The notes: a model not told the origin generated them from the letters alone. A DNA stretch of 64,000 nt from Planctomycetota bacterium (GCA_022071975.1 JAJVIO010000012.1:1-64000), one strand, 5' to 3'. Numbered from the stretch's first letter, positions 7,678-16,367 are shown. Numbers and translations are program-made.

Positions 7678-8691
7678 TCAGCGGGTCAGCAGCTCGGCGA
7701 GGCGGTTGCTGTAGCCCCACTCGTTGTCGTACCAGGCCAGCAGGCGGGCCATGGTTGTTTGACCGACAGGATTGTCGGTCCTACCCATGCAATGGGTGAG
7801 CAGCGAATCCAGCACCGCGCTGTGCGGGTTGCCCACCACGTCTGCGCTTACCAGCGGGTCGGCGCTGTACTCCAAGATGCCCTTCAACCCGCCCTCCGCG
7901 GCGTTGCGCAGGTGGGCGTTGATCTCGGCCGCTTTGGCCGCGCCCTCAAGCTCAAGCACCAGCTCCACATTGCTGCCGTTGGCCACCGGCACGCGCTGGG
8001 CCATGCCGGTGATGCGGCCGACGAGTTCCGGCACGGCCTGCTCGAAGGCGGTCAGGCTTTCCGTGGTGGTGGGCACTATGTTCTGGGCGCCGGCGCGGCC
8101 CCGGCGCGGGTCGCTGGGGTGGCCGCCGTCAACGATGTTCTGTGCGCTGGTGTAGGCGTGCACGGTCATCATGTAGCCGCGCCGTATGGGCCAGCGAGCG
8201 TGCAGCGTCTTCAGGATCGGCGCGTAGCAGTGGGCCGTGCAACTGCCGGCGCTGAGGATGCGGTCGCCCGCGCGCAGGTCGGCATCGTTCACGCCAAGCA
8301 GTACCGTGCGGTCGCAGACGCCGGCTGCCAACGGCTTGCTGACCACCACGCGCTTTGCCCCGTGACGCAGGATCGTTTCCAGGTTCTCGCGCGTGTTGTT
8401 GCGCCCGCTGGAGTTCACCACGATGTCGCAGCCATCCACCTCACGGGCGCTCAGCTGTTCGGCGTGGGTCAAGACCACGCGACGGTCGTTGACCAGCAGT
8501 GCGCCGTTGTCGACGGCAACTTCGGCCCGCAGGCGACCCATGACCGTGTCGTACTTCAGCAGGTAGGCAAGCTGTTCGGCGGGCAGGGGGTCGTTGATGG
8601 CGACTACGTCGGCACGCTCACGAGTTTCCAGGATGCGGAACAACGCGCGCCCGACGCGGCCGAAACCATTGACCAGTATGCGGCTTGCCAT
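7678..8691 (-). CDS. gap: Glyceraldehyde-3-phosphate dehydrogenase with in-frame palindrome insertion
   Basis: 337 residues. N-terminal NAD-binding motif NGFGRVGRALFR, catalytic Cys in GSCTAHC (usually ASCTTNC), TVHAYTSAQN, the substrate-phosphate region and the C-terminal WYDNEWGYSNR are all present. It oxidises glyceraldehyde 3-phosphate in glycolysis, acting just before pgk. The catalytic loop deviates (G-S-C-T-A-H-C), so a related aldehyde substrate is possible. Between THCM and MARLLAWYDNEW there are about ten extra residues, encoded by a palindrome at 7761-7780 (see that entry). ATG 8691 matches the family start. Confidence 0.9.
   Translation of the reverse strand: MASRILVNGFGRVGRALFRILETRERADVVAINDPLPAEQLAYLLKYDTVMGRLRAEVAVDNGALLVNDRRVVLTHAEQLSAREVDGCDIVVNSSGRNNTRENLETILRHGAKRVVVSKPLAAGVCDRTVLLGVNDADLRAGDRILSAGSCTAHCYAPILKTLHARWPIRRGYMMTVHAYTSAQNIVDGGHPSDPRRGRAGAQNIVPTTTESLTAFEQAVPELVGRITGMAQRVPVANGSNVELVLELEGAAKAAEINAHLRNAAEGGLKGILEYSADPLVSADVVGNPHSAVLDSLLTHCMGRTDNPVGQTTMARLLAWYDNEWGYSNRLAELLTR
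7761..7780. repeat. Palindrome inside gap coding sequence
   Basis: GACCGACA-GGAT-TGTCGGTC, an 8-bp perfect stem with a four-base loop, lies in frame near the 3' end of gap and is followed by CCTAC. It encodes the GRTDNP part of an insertion that GAPDH relatives lack. The flanking CCTAC matches, on the other strand, the GTAGG that begins the intergenic palindromes at 27065 and 56668. Confidence 0.75.
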
Positions 8692-8721
8692 GGGGGCCTT
8701 GTAACAGGCGGTGTTGTGTGC

Positions 8722-8815
8722 GTGTAGGGGCGGGTATGTGACGCGGGCGCCTCGCCCGCGCGGGCAGGGTGCCCGCGCCACCAATGCGGGCGGGGCGCCC
8801 GCATCACGGCTACAC
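8722..8815. repeat. Composite REP-type palindrome cluster
   Basis: Three palindromes with three-base loops: CGCGGGCG-CCT-CGCCCGCG (8742-8760), CGCGGGCA-GGG-TGCCCGCG (8759-8777) and ATGCGGGCG-GGG-CGCCCGCAT (8784-8804). GTGTAG at 8722-8727 and CTACAC at 8810-8815 form a short outer inverted repeat; the latter supplies the TAG stop of the gene at 8810-9325. The same palindrome core flanks the RAYT domain at 57757-58480. Confidence 0.85.
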
Positions 8816-9325
8816 CAGATCCGCCAGGCGCTCTTCCACCTGCATCTGCTGTTCTTCGGTGAGGCTGGGGTTGCTGACTTCGTAAGTCTCGCGCTGGGCG
8901 GCGCGGCCGGGTGTCTCGAAGATCATCACCTCGCGCTTGCCGCTGCGGCGCGTGCCCTTGAGCTTCAGCTTTTTCAGGCGCATCAGGCCCAGGGCCGCCA
9001 CGAAGGCGAAGCCGTCCAGCTCGTCGCGCGTGAAGGTGTTGTCGGCGGGTTGCTCAAGGGCTCGCGCGCGGTGGAACACCTGCCACAGCAGGTCCGGGTC
9101 CAGCAGCGGCGACTTGCGCTTGGTGGAGAACTCCGTGGGCCACCAGGCCGTGTAGCCTGCGTCGCCCTGGCGCTCCCAGGCTTCCATACAGATGTCCACG
9201 CGGGTGAACACGCCCTCCTGCTCACCCTCGGGCCTCAGGGCCACGATGTATTTCTCGCCATCGGCGAACTCACGGCCGGTAATGGCGCACTTACCCTGGC
9301 CCCGGTTGATCTTGAATTCACTCAT
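8810..9325 (-). CDS. Conserved hypothetical protein with Cys motifs
   Basis: 171 residues, starting MSEFKINRGQGKCAITGREF and followed by VDICMEAWERQG; the paired Cys residues (KCAIT and DICME) could form a small metal site. The middle contains a helical region (FTRDELDGFAFVAALGLMRLKKLKLKG split by a basic stretch) and the end is charged. I recall similar short proteins in planctomycetes but cannot assign a function. ATG 9325 was chosen at the start of the conserved segment. The stop codon lies inside the flanking palindrome cluster. Confidence 0.75.
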   Translation of the reverse strand: MSEFKINRGQGKCAITGREFADGEKYIVALRPEGEQEGVFTRVDICMEAWERQGDAGYTAWWPTEFSTKRKSPLLDPDLLWQVFHRARALEQPADNTFTRDELDGFAFVAALGLMRLKKLKLKGTRRSGKREVMIFETPGRAAQRETYEVSNPSLTEEQQMQVEERLADLV

Positions 9326-9390
9326 GATGCGGTCGGACTCTGTGTTCCTGAAACTGAAAAGCAACTCGGATGGTCTGGCACCTGCACCTC

Positions 9391-9418
9391 AATCCAAAAT
9401 CCACAATCCAAAATCCGT
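9391..9418. repeat. 7-bp tandem array (solo)
   Basis: Four consecutive 7-bp units, AATCCAA, AATCCAC, AATCCAA, AATCCGT, directly abut the stop codon of the lipoprotein gene at 9419. No clear inverted partner remains in the 60 bases to the left. Confidence 0.75.
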
Positions 9419-10753
9419 TCACTCTCCTTTGAGGTCTACCTTGAGGGACTTTGCCACTTCGCGGGCTTCGGCCATGGACCTTACGCGGCGACCTGAAAGC
9501 TGGCTGATGGCTGAGAGTGCGGACACTTCATGGAAGTCGTCAAGCTTCCAGAGCCGGATCACCGGGCGAATCGCCTCGGCCGTCTTGAGCTGGCCCAGGG
9601 CCTGGATCAGGTGCTCATGCCAGACGAAGTTCGAGGTGTCGGTGGCGCCCTTGTCGATCACCTGACGGCCTTCTGCCAAGGCTTTCTCGTCATACTCCTG
9701 CACCACCACGCGGTCGATCTCGGCCTCCAGGGTGCGCAGGGCGCGGGCGTCGCCGAAGCGTCCCAGCAGCTCAACGAACCAGCGGCGATAGCGCCAGCCG
9801 GGGCCGACGAACTTGCCCTTGTACTCGCCCTCATCAAGCAGCGAGTTCTCAAGCTCGAAAATGGCCTGATTCACGCTGCGCGGGCCGATGCGGAACAGCG
9901 CGTCGGTGATGTACTTGTTGTAATTCGGGTTGCCGACGCTGCGGTACACCTCGGTGCGGATGCGCTGGCCGGTCTTGGGGTCGATGTCTTCCTCCCAGCC
10001 GGCGATCAGCTGACGGTGCGAGGTCCACATCGCGGCGCACAGCGGCTCGATGGCCGGCTCGCCGACTTCAACCAGGATTTCCTGGGCCTGGTACACCACG
10101 TCTTCGCTGGGGTTGCTGAGGGCCACGATCATGTTGGCGACCAGCAGCTGCTCGCCGTCTTTGCCATATGCCAGCAGCTGCTCGGCGAACTGGCGCCAGT
10201 ATTCGGACTCGCGGGTCGGAGAGCTGAAAGGCTGCCGAGTCTGGAACTCGTGCAGCAGCTCGTACATCGCACCGTAGTTGGCCAGGCGCTTGCGGTTGCC
10301 CTCGCTGTCCCAGTCTTTCGCGTTCAGCAACTCGCGGATGTGCTCCGGCCACAGCAGGTATGATTTCCAGCGCTTCTGCTTCTCGCTGAGCTTCTCCATG
10401 TCCGCCGGCGGCCACTCATAGTTACGGCCGACCACCTTGCCCTTTTCATCGGTGCGGAAAGGCGACTGCGGCGCGGGGTGCACGTGCCGGCGCACGAAGC
10501 TCCAGTCGTCGGGCTCGCGGCTGTCCATTTTCTTGAGCAGCTTGACCATCTCGGTGCCGCGGAAGAGCTGAACGTCGGTGCGTTCCAGCACGATCTGCGG
10601 CTGGTCGTCTGGTTGGGTGGTCTCGGAGTTATCGTTGCCGTTGCCGAAGGCCCCGCTGCACGGGTTGTCGTCTTCGACGTTATCCGCCGGCGGGCCAGCC
10701 TGGCAGGCGGCCAGCAACACCACCAACGCAAGCACTCCGGTGAGCTTCTTCAC
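9419..10753 (-). CDS. Lipoprotein with HEAT-like helical repeats
   Basis: 444 residues from a GTG start at 10753, preceded by TGGAGAGAAGAA. The signal peptide ends in the lipobox LLAACQ, so it is predicted to be lipidated and surface- or periplasm-facing. Helical repeats typical of HEAT proteins follow in the second half: EILVEVGEPAIEPLCAAM, LLGRFGDARALRTLEAE and HEHLIQALGQLKTAEAI. The first half has WKSYLLWPEHIRELL and other Trp-rich helices. No catalytic residues are apparent; a scaffold role is the family expectation. Upstream in-frame ATGs would destroy the signal peptide and were not used. Confidence 0.85.
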   Translation of the reverse strand: MKKLTGVLALVVLLAACQAGPPADNVEDDNPCSGAFGNGNDNSETTQPDDQPQIVLERTDVQLFRGTEMVKLLKKMDSREPDDWSFVRRHVHPAPQSPFRTDEKGKVVGRNYEWPPADMEKLSEKQKRWKSYLLWPEHIRELLNAKDWDSEGNRKRLANYGAMYELLHEFQTRQPFSSPTRESEYWRQFAEQLLAYGKDGEQLLVANMIVALSNPSEDVVYQAQEILVEVGEPAIEPLCAAMWTSHRQLIAGWEEDIDPKTGQRIRTEVYRSVGNPNYNKYITDALFRIGPRSVNQAIFELENSLLDEGEYKGKFVGPGWRYRRWFVELLGRFGDARALRTLEAEIDRVVVQEYDEKALAEGRQVIDKGATDTSNFVWHEHLIQALGQLKTAEAIRPVIRLWKLDDFHEVSALSAISQLSGRRVRSMAEAREVAKSLKVDLKGE

Positions 10754-10881
10754 TTCTTCTCTCCAGGGGTTGCGCGAGGGAGCCCCTATCCAAGCAATCC
10801 TTGGCGGCAGAGGCAATTACCCGGCATTTGCAGCCGACGCGCCCCAGCGTTATAACGCGCGCCCCACTACCAGGAGCAGCC

Positions 10882-11988
10882 ATGAAGGTCGGAGTTCCCC
10901 GCGAGATCAAGAACCACGAATATCGGGTTGGCATGGTGCCGGCAGGCGTCCATGCCCTGACGCAGGCAGGACACCAGGTGTACGTCGAGGTCGGCGCGGG
11001 CCTCGGCTCGGGCATCCTGGACGAAGACTTCGAGCAGGCCGGCGCCAAGCTGCTGGCCAGCGCCAAGGAGGTTTACGCTGCCGCGGACATGATCGTGAAG
11101 GTGAAAGAGCCGCAGCCCGCCGAGTTCGGCCTGATCAAGAAGGACCAGATCGTCTACACCTACTTCCACTTCGCGGCCTCGCGCGAACTGACCGAGGGCA
11201 TGCTCAAGACCGGCGCGGTCTGCGTAGCCTATGAAACCATGGAAGACAAGCGCGGCACCCTGCCGCTGCTGACGCCCATGAGCGAAGTCGCCGGCCGCAT
11301 GAGCGTGCAGGAAGGCGCCAAGTACCTTGAGCGCCCGACCGAAGGGCGCGGCATCCTGCTCGGCGGCGTGCCGGGCGTTGAGCCGGGCAAGGTGGTGATC
11401 ATCGGCGGCGGCGTGGTCGGCACCAACGCGGCCAAGATGGCGGCCGGCATCGGCGCACGCGTGACGATCCTGGACGTGAGCCTCGACCGCCTGCGTTACC
11501 TCGATGACGTGCTGCCCGCCAACGTGGTGGAGATGTACAGCAACGCCTACAACATCCGCGAAGAGATCCGCACCGCCGACCTGGTGATCGGCGCGGTGCT
11601 GATCCCAGGCGCGAAGGCGCCGTCGCTGATCCGCCGCGAAGACCTGGCCACCATGAAGCAGGGCGCGGTGATCGTGGACGTCGCCGTGGACCAGGGCGGC
11701 TGCGTGGAGACCACCAAGGCCACCACCCACAGCAACCCCACCTTCATCGTGGACGGTGTGGTGCACTACTGCGTGGCGAACATGCCGGGCGCCGTGGGCC
11801 GCACCAGCACCTTCGCGCTCACCAACGCGACCTCGCGCTTCGCGCTGGAAATCGCGAAACACGGCTGGAAAGAAGCCGCGAAGAAGTGGGGCGAAATCCG
11901 CACCGGCCTGAACGTGGTCGGCGGCAAAGTCACCTACAACGCGGTGGCCGAAGCGTTCGGCATGGAGTACGCGCCGCTTGAACTGTAA
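10882..11988 (+). CDS. ald: Alanine dehydrogenase
   Basis: 368 residues, normal length. It catalyses NAD-dependent oxidative deamination of L-alanine to pyruvate. Family hallmarks: [18 protein letters not shown] at the N-terminus, [21 protein letters not shown] with the active-site His, [16 protein letters not shown], the Rossmann [18 protein letters not shown], and [21 protein letters not shown] 10882 has AGGAGC six bases upstream. A terminator follows at 12005-12032, so it is probably transcribed alone from the divergent region shared with the lipoprotein gene. Confidence 0.97.
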   Translation: MKVGVPREIKNHEYRVGMVPAGVHALTQAGHQVYVEVGAGLGSGILDEDFEQAGAKLLASAKEVYAAADMIVKVKEPQPAEFGLIKKDQIVYTYFHFAASRELTEGMLKTGAVCVAYETMEDKRGTLPLLTPMSEVAGRMSVQEGAKYLERPTEGRGILLGGVPGVEPGKVVIIGGGVVGTNAAKMAAGIGARVTILDVSLDRLRYLDDVLPANVVEMYSNAYNIREEIRTADLVIGAVLIPGAKAPSLIRREDLATMKQGAVIVDVAVDQGGCVETTKATTHSNPTFIVDGVVHYCVANMPGAVGRTSTFALTNATSRFALEIAKHGWKEAAKKWGEIRTGLNVVGGKVTYNAVAEAFGMEYAPLEL

Positions 11989-12004
11989 GCCCGGATAGAC
12001 GCAG

Positions 12005-12032
12005 AGGACGGTCGCCGCGGCGGCCGTCCTTT
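12005..12032 (+). terminator. Rho-independent terminator of ald
   Basis: GGACGGTCGCC (12006-12016), loop GC, GGCGGCCGTCC (12019-12029), followed by TTTGCTGTT. The 11-bp stem contains one T-G pair. Confidence 0.75.
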
Positions 12033-12098
12033 GCTGTTGGCGCTGCATCGTCCCGCTGTTTTTGCTACACTGGCGATCCGTTCACTTTGGAACAGACC

Positions 12099-13184
12099 AT
12101 GTCCGAGCTTGCTCCGTGGGAGTCCGGCGAAGGCAGGAAGCCGTTCAGCCCTGAGGCGCCTACCGAGAAAGTGCCCCGTCGCAAAGCGCCCGGGCGCATT
12201 CCGGAAATCTACCAGCGCCAGACCGAAGGGCTGATCGTGCCCTCCAGCAACGTGGTGCCTCGCCCACACCCCACGCCGCGACCCATCGAAGCGCGCGGCC
12301 GCAAAGCGCTGATGGTGCTTGGCGCGGCAGCGGCGGCGGGCGTGATCTGGACCGGGCTGACCTTCGTGATTTTCACGCCGGAAGCGGGCGTACTCAGGTG
12401 GGTGTATGCCGGCATCGGGCTGCTGCTTGCGGCCGCGGCCGGCATCGTGCTGCTGGCCGAGTTGCCGCGTCTCAACGCCTACCGCATGGGCAACTTCCTG
12501 CCGGCCATCCTGGTTTACGGCCGCAGCGCGCAGATTGAGAAAGTGGTGGGGCCGATGGGTATGCCGGCCATTACCGGCAATATTCACCGCGGCGGGGGCG
12601 GCGGAATTCTCAGCAAGGTGCTGGATCGCTCAGCCCATAACACCACGCCGCCCGAAGTGGTGGCGCTGCACGTGAACCGCGGCGGGCACCCGGAGCTCAT
12701 CGGCATCGAGTGGGATGCCGTCCGCGAGCTGCAGCGCGGCGACATCGTCTGGTACCAGAGCAGGGGCGCGAAGGACCTGCTGCTGTTCCACAAGCTGATC
12801 CCGTACGCGCCCTGGGTTGACCAGGATGAGGCCACGCGCAAAGAAGTGTTCGAAGCGCTGCACGTGGGCGAGATCGAGTTCAAAGATCGCGCCGAGAAAA
12901 AGGCCATGGGGCAGACCAAGGTGTTCGGCACCGACGCCGACGGCAAGCTGGTGGTCGGCGGTCAGCCCGCATCACCCGCCAAGCCCGGCCGCGGCGAAGA
13001 CACTCGCTCGCTGGGTCTCAGCGCCCAGGGCGGCGCGCTGGGCGGCGCTGAGCAGTTCGACCAGGGCCTGCAGTCAAGCGACACCGATACAGGCGAGCCG
13101 CCTCTGCCTGACTTCCGTCTAAGCGATCCGAACAAGCCACTGGGCGGATACAACTACGACCAGGGCGACGACAACAACCAGTAG
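12099..13184 (+). CDS. Two-helix membrane protein, DUF3239-like
   Basis: 361 residues. A basic, Pro-rich cytoplasmic N-terminus is followed by two transmembrane segments near residues 73-95 and 102-126, then a compact soluble domain (NFLPAILVYGRSAQIEKVVGP to ALHVGEIEFKDRAEKKAMGQ) and a low-complexity C-terminal tail. The layout, two helices followed by a domain beginning N-x-L-P-A-I/V-V, is like DUF3239 proteins, but this is a weak match. Start ATG 12099 (MSELAPWES) was preferred over a TTG four codons upstream. The next gene follows after 7 bases and probably shares its transcript. Confidence 0.7.
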   Translation: MSELAPWESGEGRKPFSPEAPTEKVPRRKAPGRIPEIYQRQTEGLIVPSSNVVPRPHPTPRPIEARGRKALMVLGAAAAAGVIWTGLTFVIFTPEAGVLRWVYAGIGLLLAAAAGIVLLAELPRLNAYRMGNFLPAILVYGRSAQIEKVVGPMGMPAITGNIHRGGGGGILSKVLDRSAHNTTPPEVVALHVNRGGHPELIGIEWDAVRELQRGDIVWYQSRGAKDLLLFHKLIPYAPWVDQDEATRKEVFEALHVGEIEFKDRAEKKAMGQTKVFGTDADGKLVVGGQPASPAKPGRGEDTRSLGLSAQGGALGGAEQFDQGLQSSDTDTGEPPLPDFRLSDPNKPLGGYNYDQGDDNNQ

Positions 13185-13191
13185 GAGAAGC

Positions 13192-13659
13192 ATGTCCGCG
13201 GAAAGCCTGATTGACACGCTGGCGCCGGTACTGGAGCGCCTGCAGAAGCTGGACCTGAATGATGCCGGCGCTGCGAAGGAAACGCTGGACCTGGAGTTCC
13301 CGCTGCACAGCGAGTTCGGCGAATCACTGCGCGAACTGGCCAAGCGCGGCCTTGAAGAAGGCTGGCTGTGCGGCAAGGAAGCCGGCCCCAGCCGCTTCTC
13401 GCGCGTGGCCAAGCCTGAGGCCGCCAAGGGCTTCAGCATCGACGCCGTGATGCTGTGGGGCGACGGGCCGTGGCACAGGCACGTGAAGGGCGAAGTCAAC
13501 TGCATGCTGGCCTGGGAGGGTGAGCCGTCGTTCTGCGGCTTCAAGGAAGGCTGGGCGGTGTTTGAGCCCGGCAGCCAGCACATCCCCAGCGTGAAGGGCG
13601 GCAAGATGCTGATCTTCTATATGCTGCCCGACGGCGCAGTGGAGTGGAAGAAAGCTTAG
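13192..13659 (+). CDS. DUF4863 (4-hydroxylaminobenzoate lyase-like) protein
   Basis: 155 residues. The pattern FPLHSEFGESLRELAKRGLE, then GWLCGKEAGPSRFSRVAKP, and a cupin-like core (GDGPWHRHVKGEVNCMLAW, with GWAVFEPGSQHIPSVKGG) matches DUF4863, which includes p-hydroxylaminobenzoate lyase. The two His of PWHRH and the His of SQHIP could bind metal. Its substrate here is unknown. GTAGGAGAAGC before the ATG gives a strong ribosome binding site overlapping the previous stop. Its TAG stop lies inside the terminal repeat of the element at 13656-13823. Confidence 0.75.
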   Translation: MSAESLIDTLAPVLERLQKLDLNDAGAAKETLDLEFPLHSEFGESLRELAKRGLEEGWLCGKEAGPSRFSRVAKPEAAKGFSIDAVMLWGDGPWHRHVKGEVNCMLAWEGEPSFCGFKEGWAVFEPGSQHIPSVKGGKMLIFYMLPDGAVEWKKA

Positions 13660-13823
13660 AGCCTGTCTGGAAACCCACTCGCGGCCTGATTCGGGCGGCG
13701 AGCTTCGCGCTGCTTCGTTGCCCTCCCTGCGGCGTAGCCTCAGCTACGCCTCAGTCGGGCGCCTTGCATCCCTCGCACGGCGCGCCGAATCAGTCTCACT
13801 CTGGGTTACCAGACAGGCTCTTA
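13656..13823. mobile_element. MITE-like inverted-repeat element
   Basis: Ends 13656-13677 and 13802-13823 are inverted repeats matching at 20 of 22 positions (core AGAGCCTGTCTGG / CCAGACAGGCTCT). Inside are a second inverted pair (CTGATTCGG / CCGAATCAG) and a perfect hairpin GGCGTAGC-CTCA-GCTACGCC. The 168-bp unit can fold almost end to end, has no gene, and begins exactly at the stop codon of the DUF4863 gene. Confidence 0.7.
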
Positions 13824-13979
13824 GGCAGCTTCATCGGCTGGCGCATATCTGGAATGGATATACGCCGCCGCGTGGCGACCATCTGGTTTCGCGCCTAACC
13901 AGTGCGGCAGACAGTCAACAGCCGCCCCCGGCTCATACACGAAGCAACTGATCCGGATCAAGCGTCTCCTGAACTGCAT

Positions 13980-14065
13980 CACGCGAAGGCGCGAAGATCA
14001 CGCGAAGCACGCGAAGTGAGGCATGATGTTGGGTCCTTCTTTGCGTTCTTCGCGATCTTCGCGTG
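13980..14065. repeat. Inverted 9-bp arrays (no cargo)
   Basis: Left side 13980-14016 has four CGCGAAG-ending units (spacings 8, 11 and 9 bases). Right side 14039-14065 has CTTTGCGTT, CTTCGCGAT, CTTCGCGTG, the inverted units at a strict 9-bp period. Only 22 bases lie between. The same unit brackets a gene at 60818-61206. The rest of 13824-14172 shows no gene or other recognisable signal. Confidence 0.75.
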
Positions 14066-14172
14066 GGGTAGTTTGAACGCGTGCAAAACCGGAAGAACCC
14101 GTCGTTCTGCTCGGCACCAAAACACGCGCAAGCAAAGGGCAACGCGCCTGATTTCGCCCTTCGACGCAGACT

Positions 14173-14529
14173 TCACTCCAGAAGCAAGTTCGCGCACCTT
14201 GCCAGTTCAGCGAGGATCTCTTCCTTCTGCTTAAAGGTGGGCAGCCCGTCGAGCTGCAGCCGGTTTTGCAGCTTGCGCAGCTTGCGGATCGCGGTGTCCA
14301 GTTCCGGCCGCTGGCTGACGCGCGAGAAGTTGCGACGGCCGCACTCGGGCCAGAAGACCTTGCCTTCGACATGCTCGATCGCGCGGTCAACTACCCACAA
14401 CCAGAAGCGCTGCTGGTTCCACTCCGCGATTGCCGCGCTGCTGTGGCCCTGGCCCATGCGCTTTACGACGTCCTGCCGGTAGGCCTCGGCGGCGTCGAAA
14501 GCTGCTCGGTACAGGGAGCGCGTTTGCAT
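14173..14529 (-). CDS. Small helical hypothetical protein
   Basis: 118 residues, mainly amphipathic helices: SLYRAAFDAAEAYRQDVVKR, RFWLWVVDRAIEHVEGKV, and a C-terminal helical pair with TAIRKLRKLQNRLQLDG. No domain is recognised and no strong ribosome binding site precedes ATG 14529. Amino-acid composition and the ordered helical periodicity favour a real gene over chance. It is divergent from dnaA. Confidence 0.5.
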   Translation of the reverse strand: MQTRSLYRAAFDAAEAYRQDVVKRMGQGHSSAAIAEWNQQRFWLWVVDRAIEHVEGKVFWPECGRRNFSRVSQRPELDTAIRKLRKLQNRLQLDGLPTFKQKEEILAELARCANLLLE

Positions 14530-14876
14530 GCACCCACTTTGCGAAATTCGTCGCCTGCTGCCAGAGTCAACGACGAGCGTTGATCAATGTGGGAAAGTGC
14601 GCGCGTGCGCGTGGAAAGTCGCGAGTGTCAAGTAAAAAACGCTCGCGCGCGTCACCGCGCATCACGCCGGGTGCAACTCGCGTCGTCGCCCCGGAACCCA
14701 CATTTTCGGCCGGTTTGCGGCGATTGCCACTCGGGATTTGACGGGGGGATTCCGGGGTGCTACTTTCGCCGCTCCACCGGAAGGAAACTGCAAAAAAGGT
14801 CGGGGGCTACTGTTCATCAACGTGTCAAATCGCGCTTGATGCGGGGACTCATCCCAAAATCAGGTGGAGAGGTTGC
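14530..14876. other. dnaA upstream region
   Basis: 347 bases without a gene. It contains TTGATCAA at 14580-14587, and TGTGGGAAA at 14588-14596, which matches 7 of 9 positions of the DnaA-box consensus on the minus strand, plus a weaker CGTGGAAAG near 14610. GC-rich CGCG repeats follow. There is no AT-rich stretch, so this is at best an autoregulatory region rather than an obvious replication origin. Confidence 0.35.
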
Positions 14877-16283
14877 GTGACCGAACTACTCGCCAAAGAA
14901 AACTGGAACAAGGTCCTCACGGACCTGCAGGAACACGTTGGCGAGGAAGTTTTCAACCTCTGGCTGCGTAACACCCTGATCGTGCGCCTCGAACCCGAAC
15001 TCATCGAGGTCGGCGTGCCGAACCTGGTCGTCAGCGACTGGCTCAAAAGCCAGTTCACCGGCGAAATCCTGGACAGCGTCAACCGCGTGGTCGGCTTCCG
15101 CCCCGGCGACATCAAGTACAGCGTCAACGGCCACCTGTTCCGCCAGTTGCGCAAACAGGAAGAGACCGCGCGCAGGGCGGCCGGCGAGCCCAGCCCCACC
15201 TCGCGCGAGCGCGCCAAGGCCGAGCCCGCGCCCAAGCAGATCTTCAACCTGAACGAGCGCTACACGCTCGACCGCGTGATCGTCGGCCCCAACAACCAAC
15301 TCGCCTTCAACTGCGCCTGGGAAGTCGCGCGCAAACCGGGCGAAAGTTTCAACCCGCTGTTCATCTTCGGGCGCACAGGCGTTGGCAAGTCCCACATGCT
15401 GCAGGGCATTGCACGTGAGGTGCTTGAGCGCTTCCCCAGCAAGGAAACGCTGTACATCCCGGCCGAGTACTTCGTGAACCAGTACGTGCAGTCGCTGCAG
15501 CGTCGCGACGTCGAGCCGTTCCGTCAGCGCTTCCGCAACCTGGACATGCTGATCATCGACGACCTGCACTTCCTGTCGGGCAAAGACGCAAGCCAGCAGG
15601 AGCTGCTGCACACCCTGAACGCCCTGGAACAGTCGGGCAAGCAGGTCGTGCTCGCCAGCGACCAGCACCCGCGCGACCTCGAAGAGTTCATGGAGCAGCT
15701 GACCACGCGCTTCATGCAGGGCATGATCGCGGAGATCGAGCTGCCGCCGCGCAACACGCGGCCCGCCATCATCAAGAGCAAGCTGGAGGGCCACCGCCAG
15801 CTGTTCCCGCAGTCGGTGATCGAGTTCCTGGCCGAAAAGCTCGAGTGCAACGTGCGTGAGCTTGAGGGCTATGTCACGCGGCTGGTGGCGCTGGCCGGCC
15901 TGACCGGCGAGAAAGTCACCCTGCAACTGGCCGAGCAGGCGCTGCAGGATTTCCTCAGCAGCCGCAGCCGCATGGTGGACTTGACCGACATCGAGAACGT
16001 GGTGATCGCGCACTACGGCGTCACCAGCGCGCAGCTGCACAGCCGCCTGCGCAAGCGCCCGGTGGCGCTGGCCCGCCAGGTCTGCATGTTCCTGGCGCGG
16101 CGCCTGACCAGCTACAGCCTCAAGGAAATCGGCCGCTTCTTCGGCGGCAAGAATCACACCACCGTGGTGTTCGCCGTGCAGGCCATCGAGGACAAGGTCA
16201 AGAAATCCGCGGCCCTCAACGATGAGGTTGAGCACCTTCGCCGCACGCTGATGGGCGATTCCTCGGCGACCCGCCCTCGCTAG
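14877..16283 (+). CDS. dnaA: Chromosomal replication initiator DnaA
   Basis: 468 residues from GTG 14877 (VTELLAKENWNKVL), preceded by GGTGGAGAGGTTGC. Domain I covers about residues 1-80, a short linker follows, and the AAA+ domain has Walker A GRTGVGKSH, Walker B MLIIDDLHFL, and sensor motifs. Domain IV has the DNA-binding signature RKRPVALARQVCMFLARRL and GGKNHTTVVFAVQAIED. It binds DnaA boxes and opens the origin. Length and order of domains are normal. No dnaN or gyrase gene follows, unlike the classical dnaA locus; instead an aromatic biosynthesis fusion lies 84 bases downstream. Confidence 0.97.
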   Translation: MTELLAKENWNKVLTDLQEHVGEEVFNLWLRNTLIVRLEPELIEVGVPNLVVSDWLKSQFTGEILDSVNRVVGFRPGDIKYSVNGHLFRQLRKQEETARRAAGEPSPTSRERAKAEPAPKQIFNLNERYTLDRVIVGPNNQLAFNCAWEVARKPGESFNPLFIFGRTGVGKSHMLQGIAREVLERFPSKETLYIPAEYFVNQYVQSLQRRDVEPFRQRFRNLDMLIIDDLHFLSGKDASQQELLHTLNALEQSGKQVVLASDQHPRDLEEFMEQLTTRFMQGMIAEIELPPRNTRPAIIKSKLEGHRQLFPQSVIEFLAEKLECNVRELEGYVTRLVALAGLTGEKVTLQLAEQALQDFLSSRSRMVDLTDIENVVIAHYGVTSAQLHSRLRKRPVALARQVCMFLARRLTSYSLKEIGRFFGGKNHTTVVFAVQAIEDKVKKSAALNDEVEHLRRTLMGDSSATRPR

Positions 16284-16367
16284 CAATCCCGCAGCCTCCC
16301 GCTAGAATTCCGGACCGCCGCCATGCGGCGTGTTCTTTTTCGCCGTGGGGGCGCCTGGAGTCGCAAC

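Noticed and set aside
14530-14876. Chromosomal origin upstream of dnaA
   Set aside because: Only weak DnaA-box-like sequences and no AT-rich unwinding region; kept as a low-confidence regulatory stretch.
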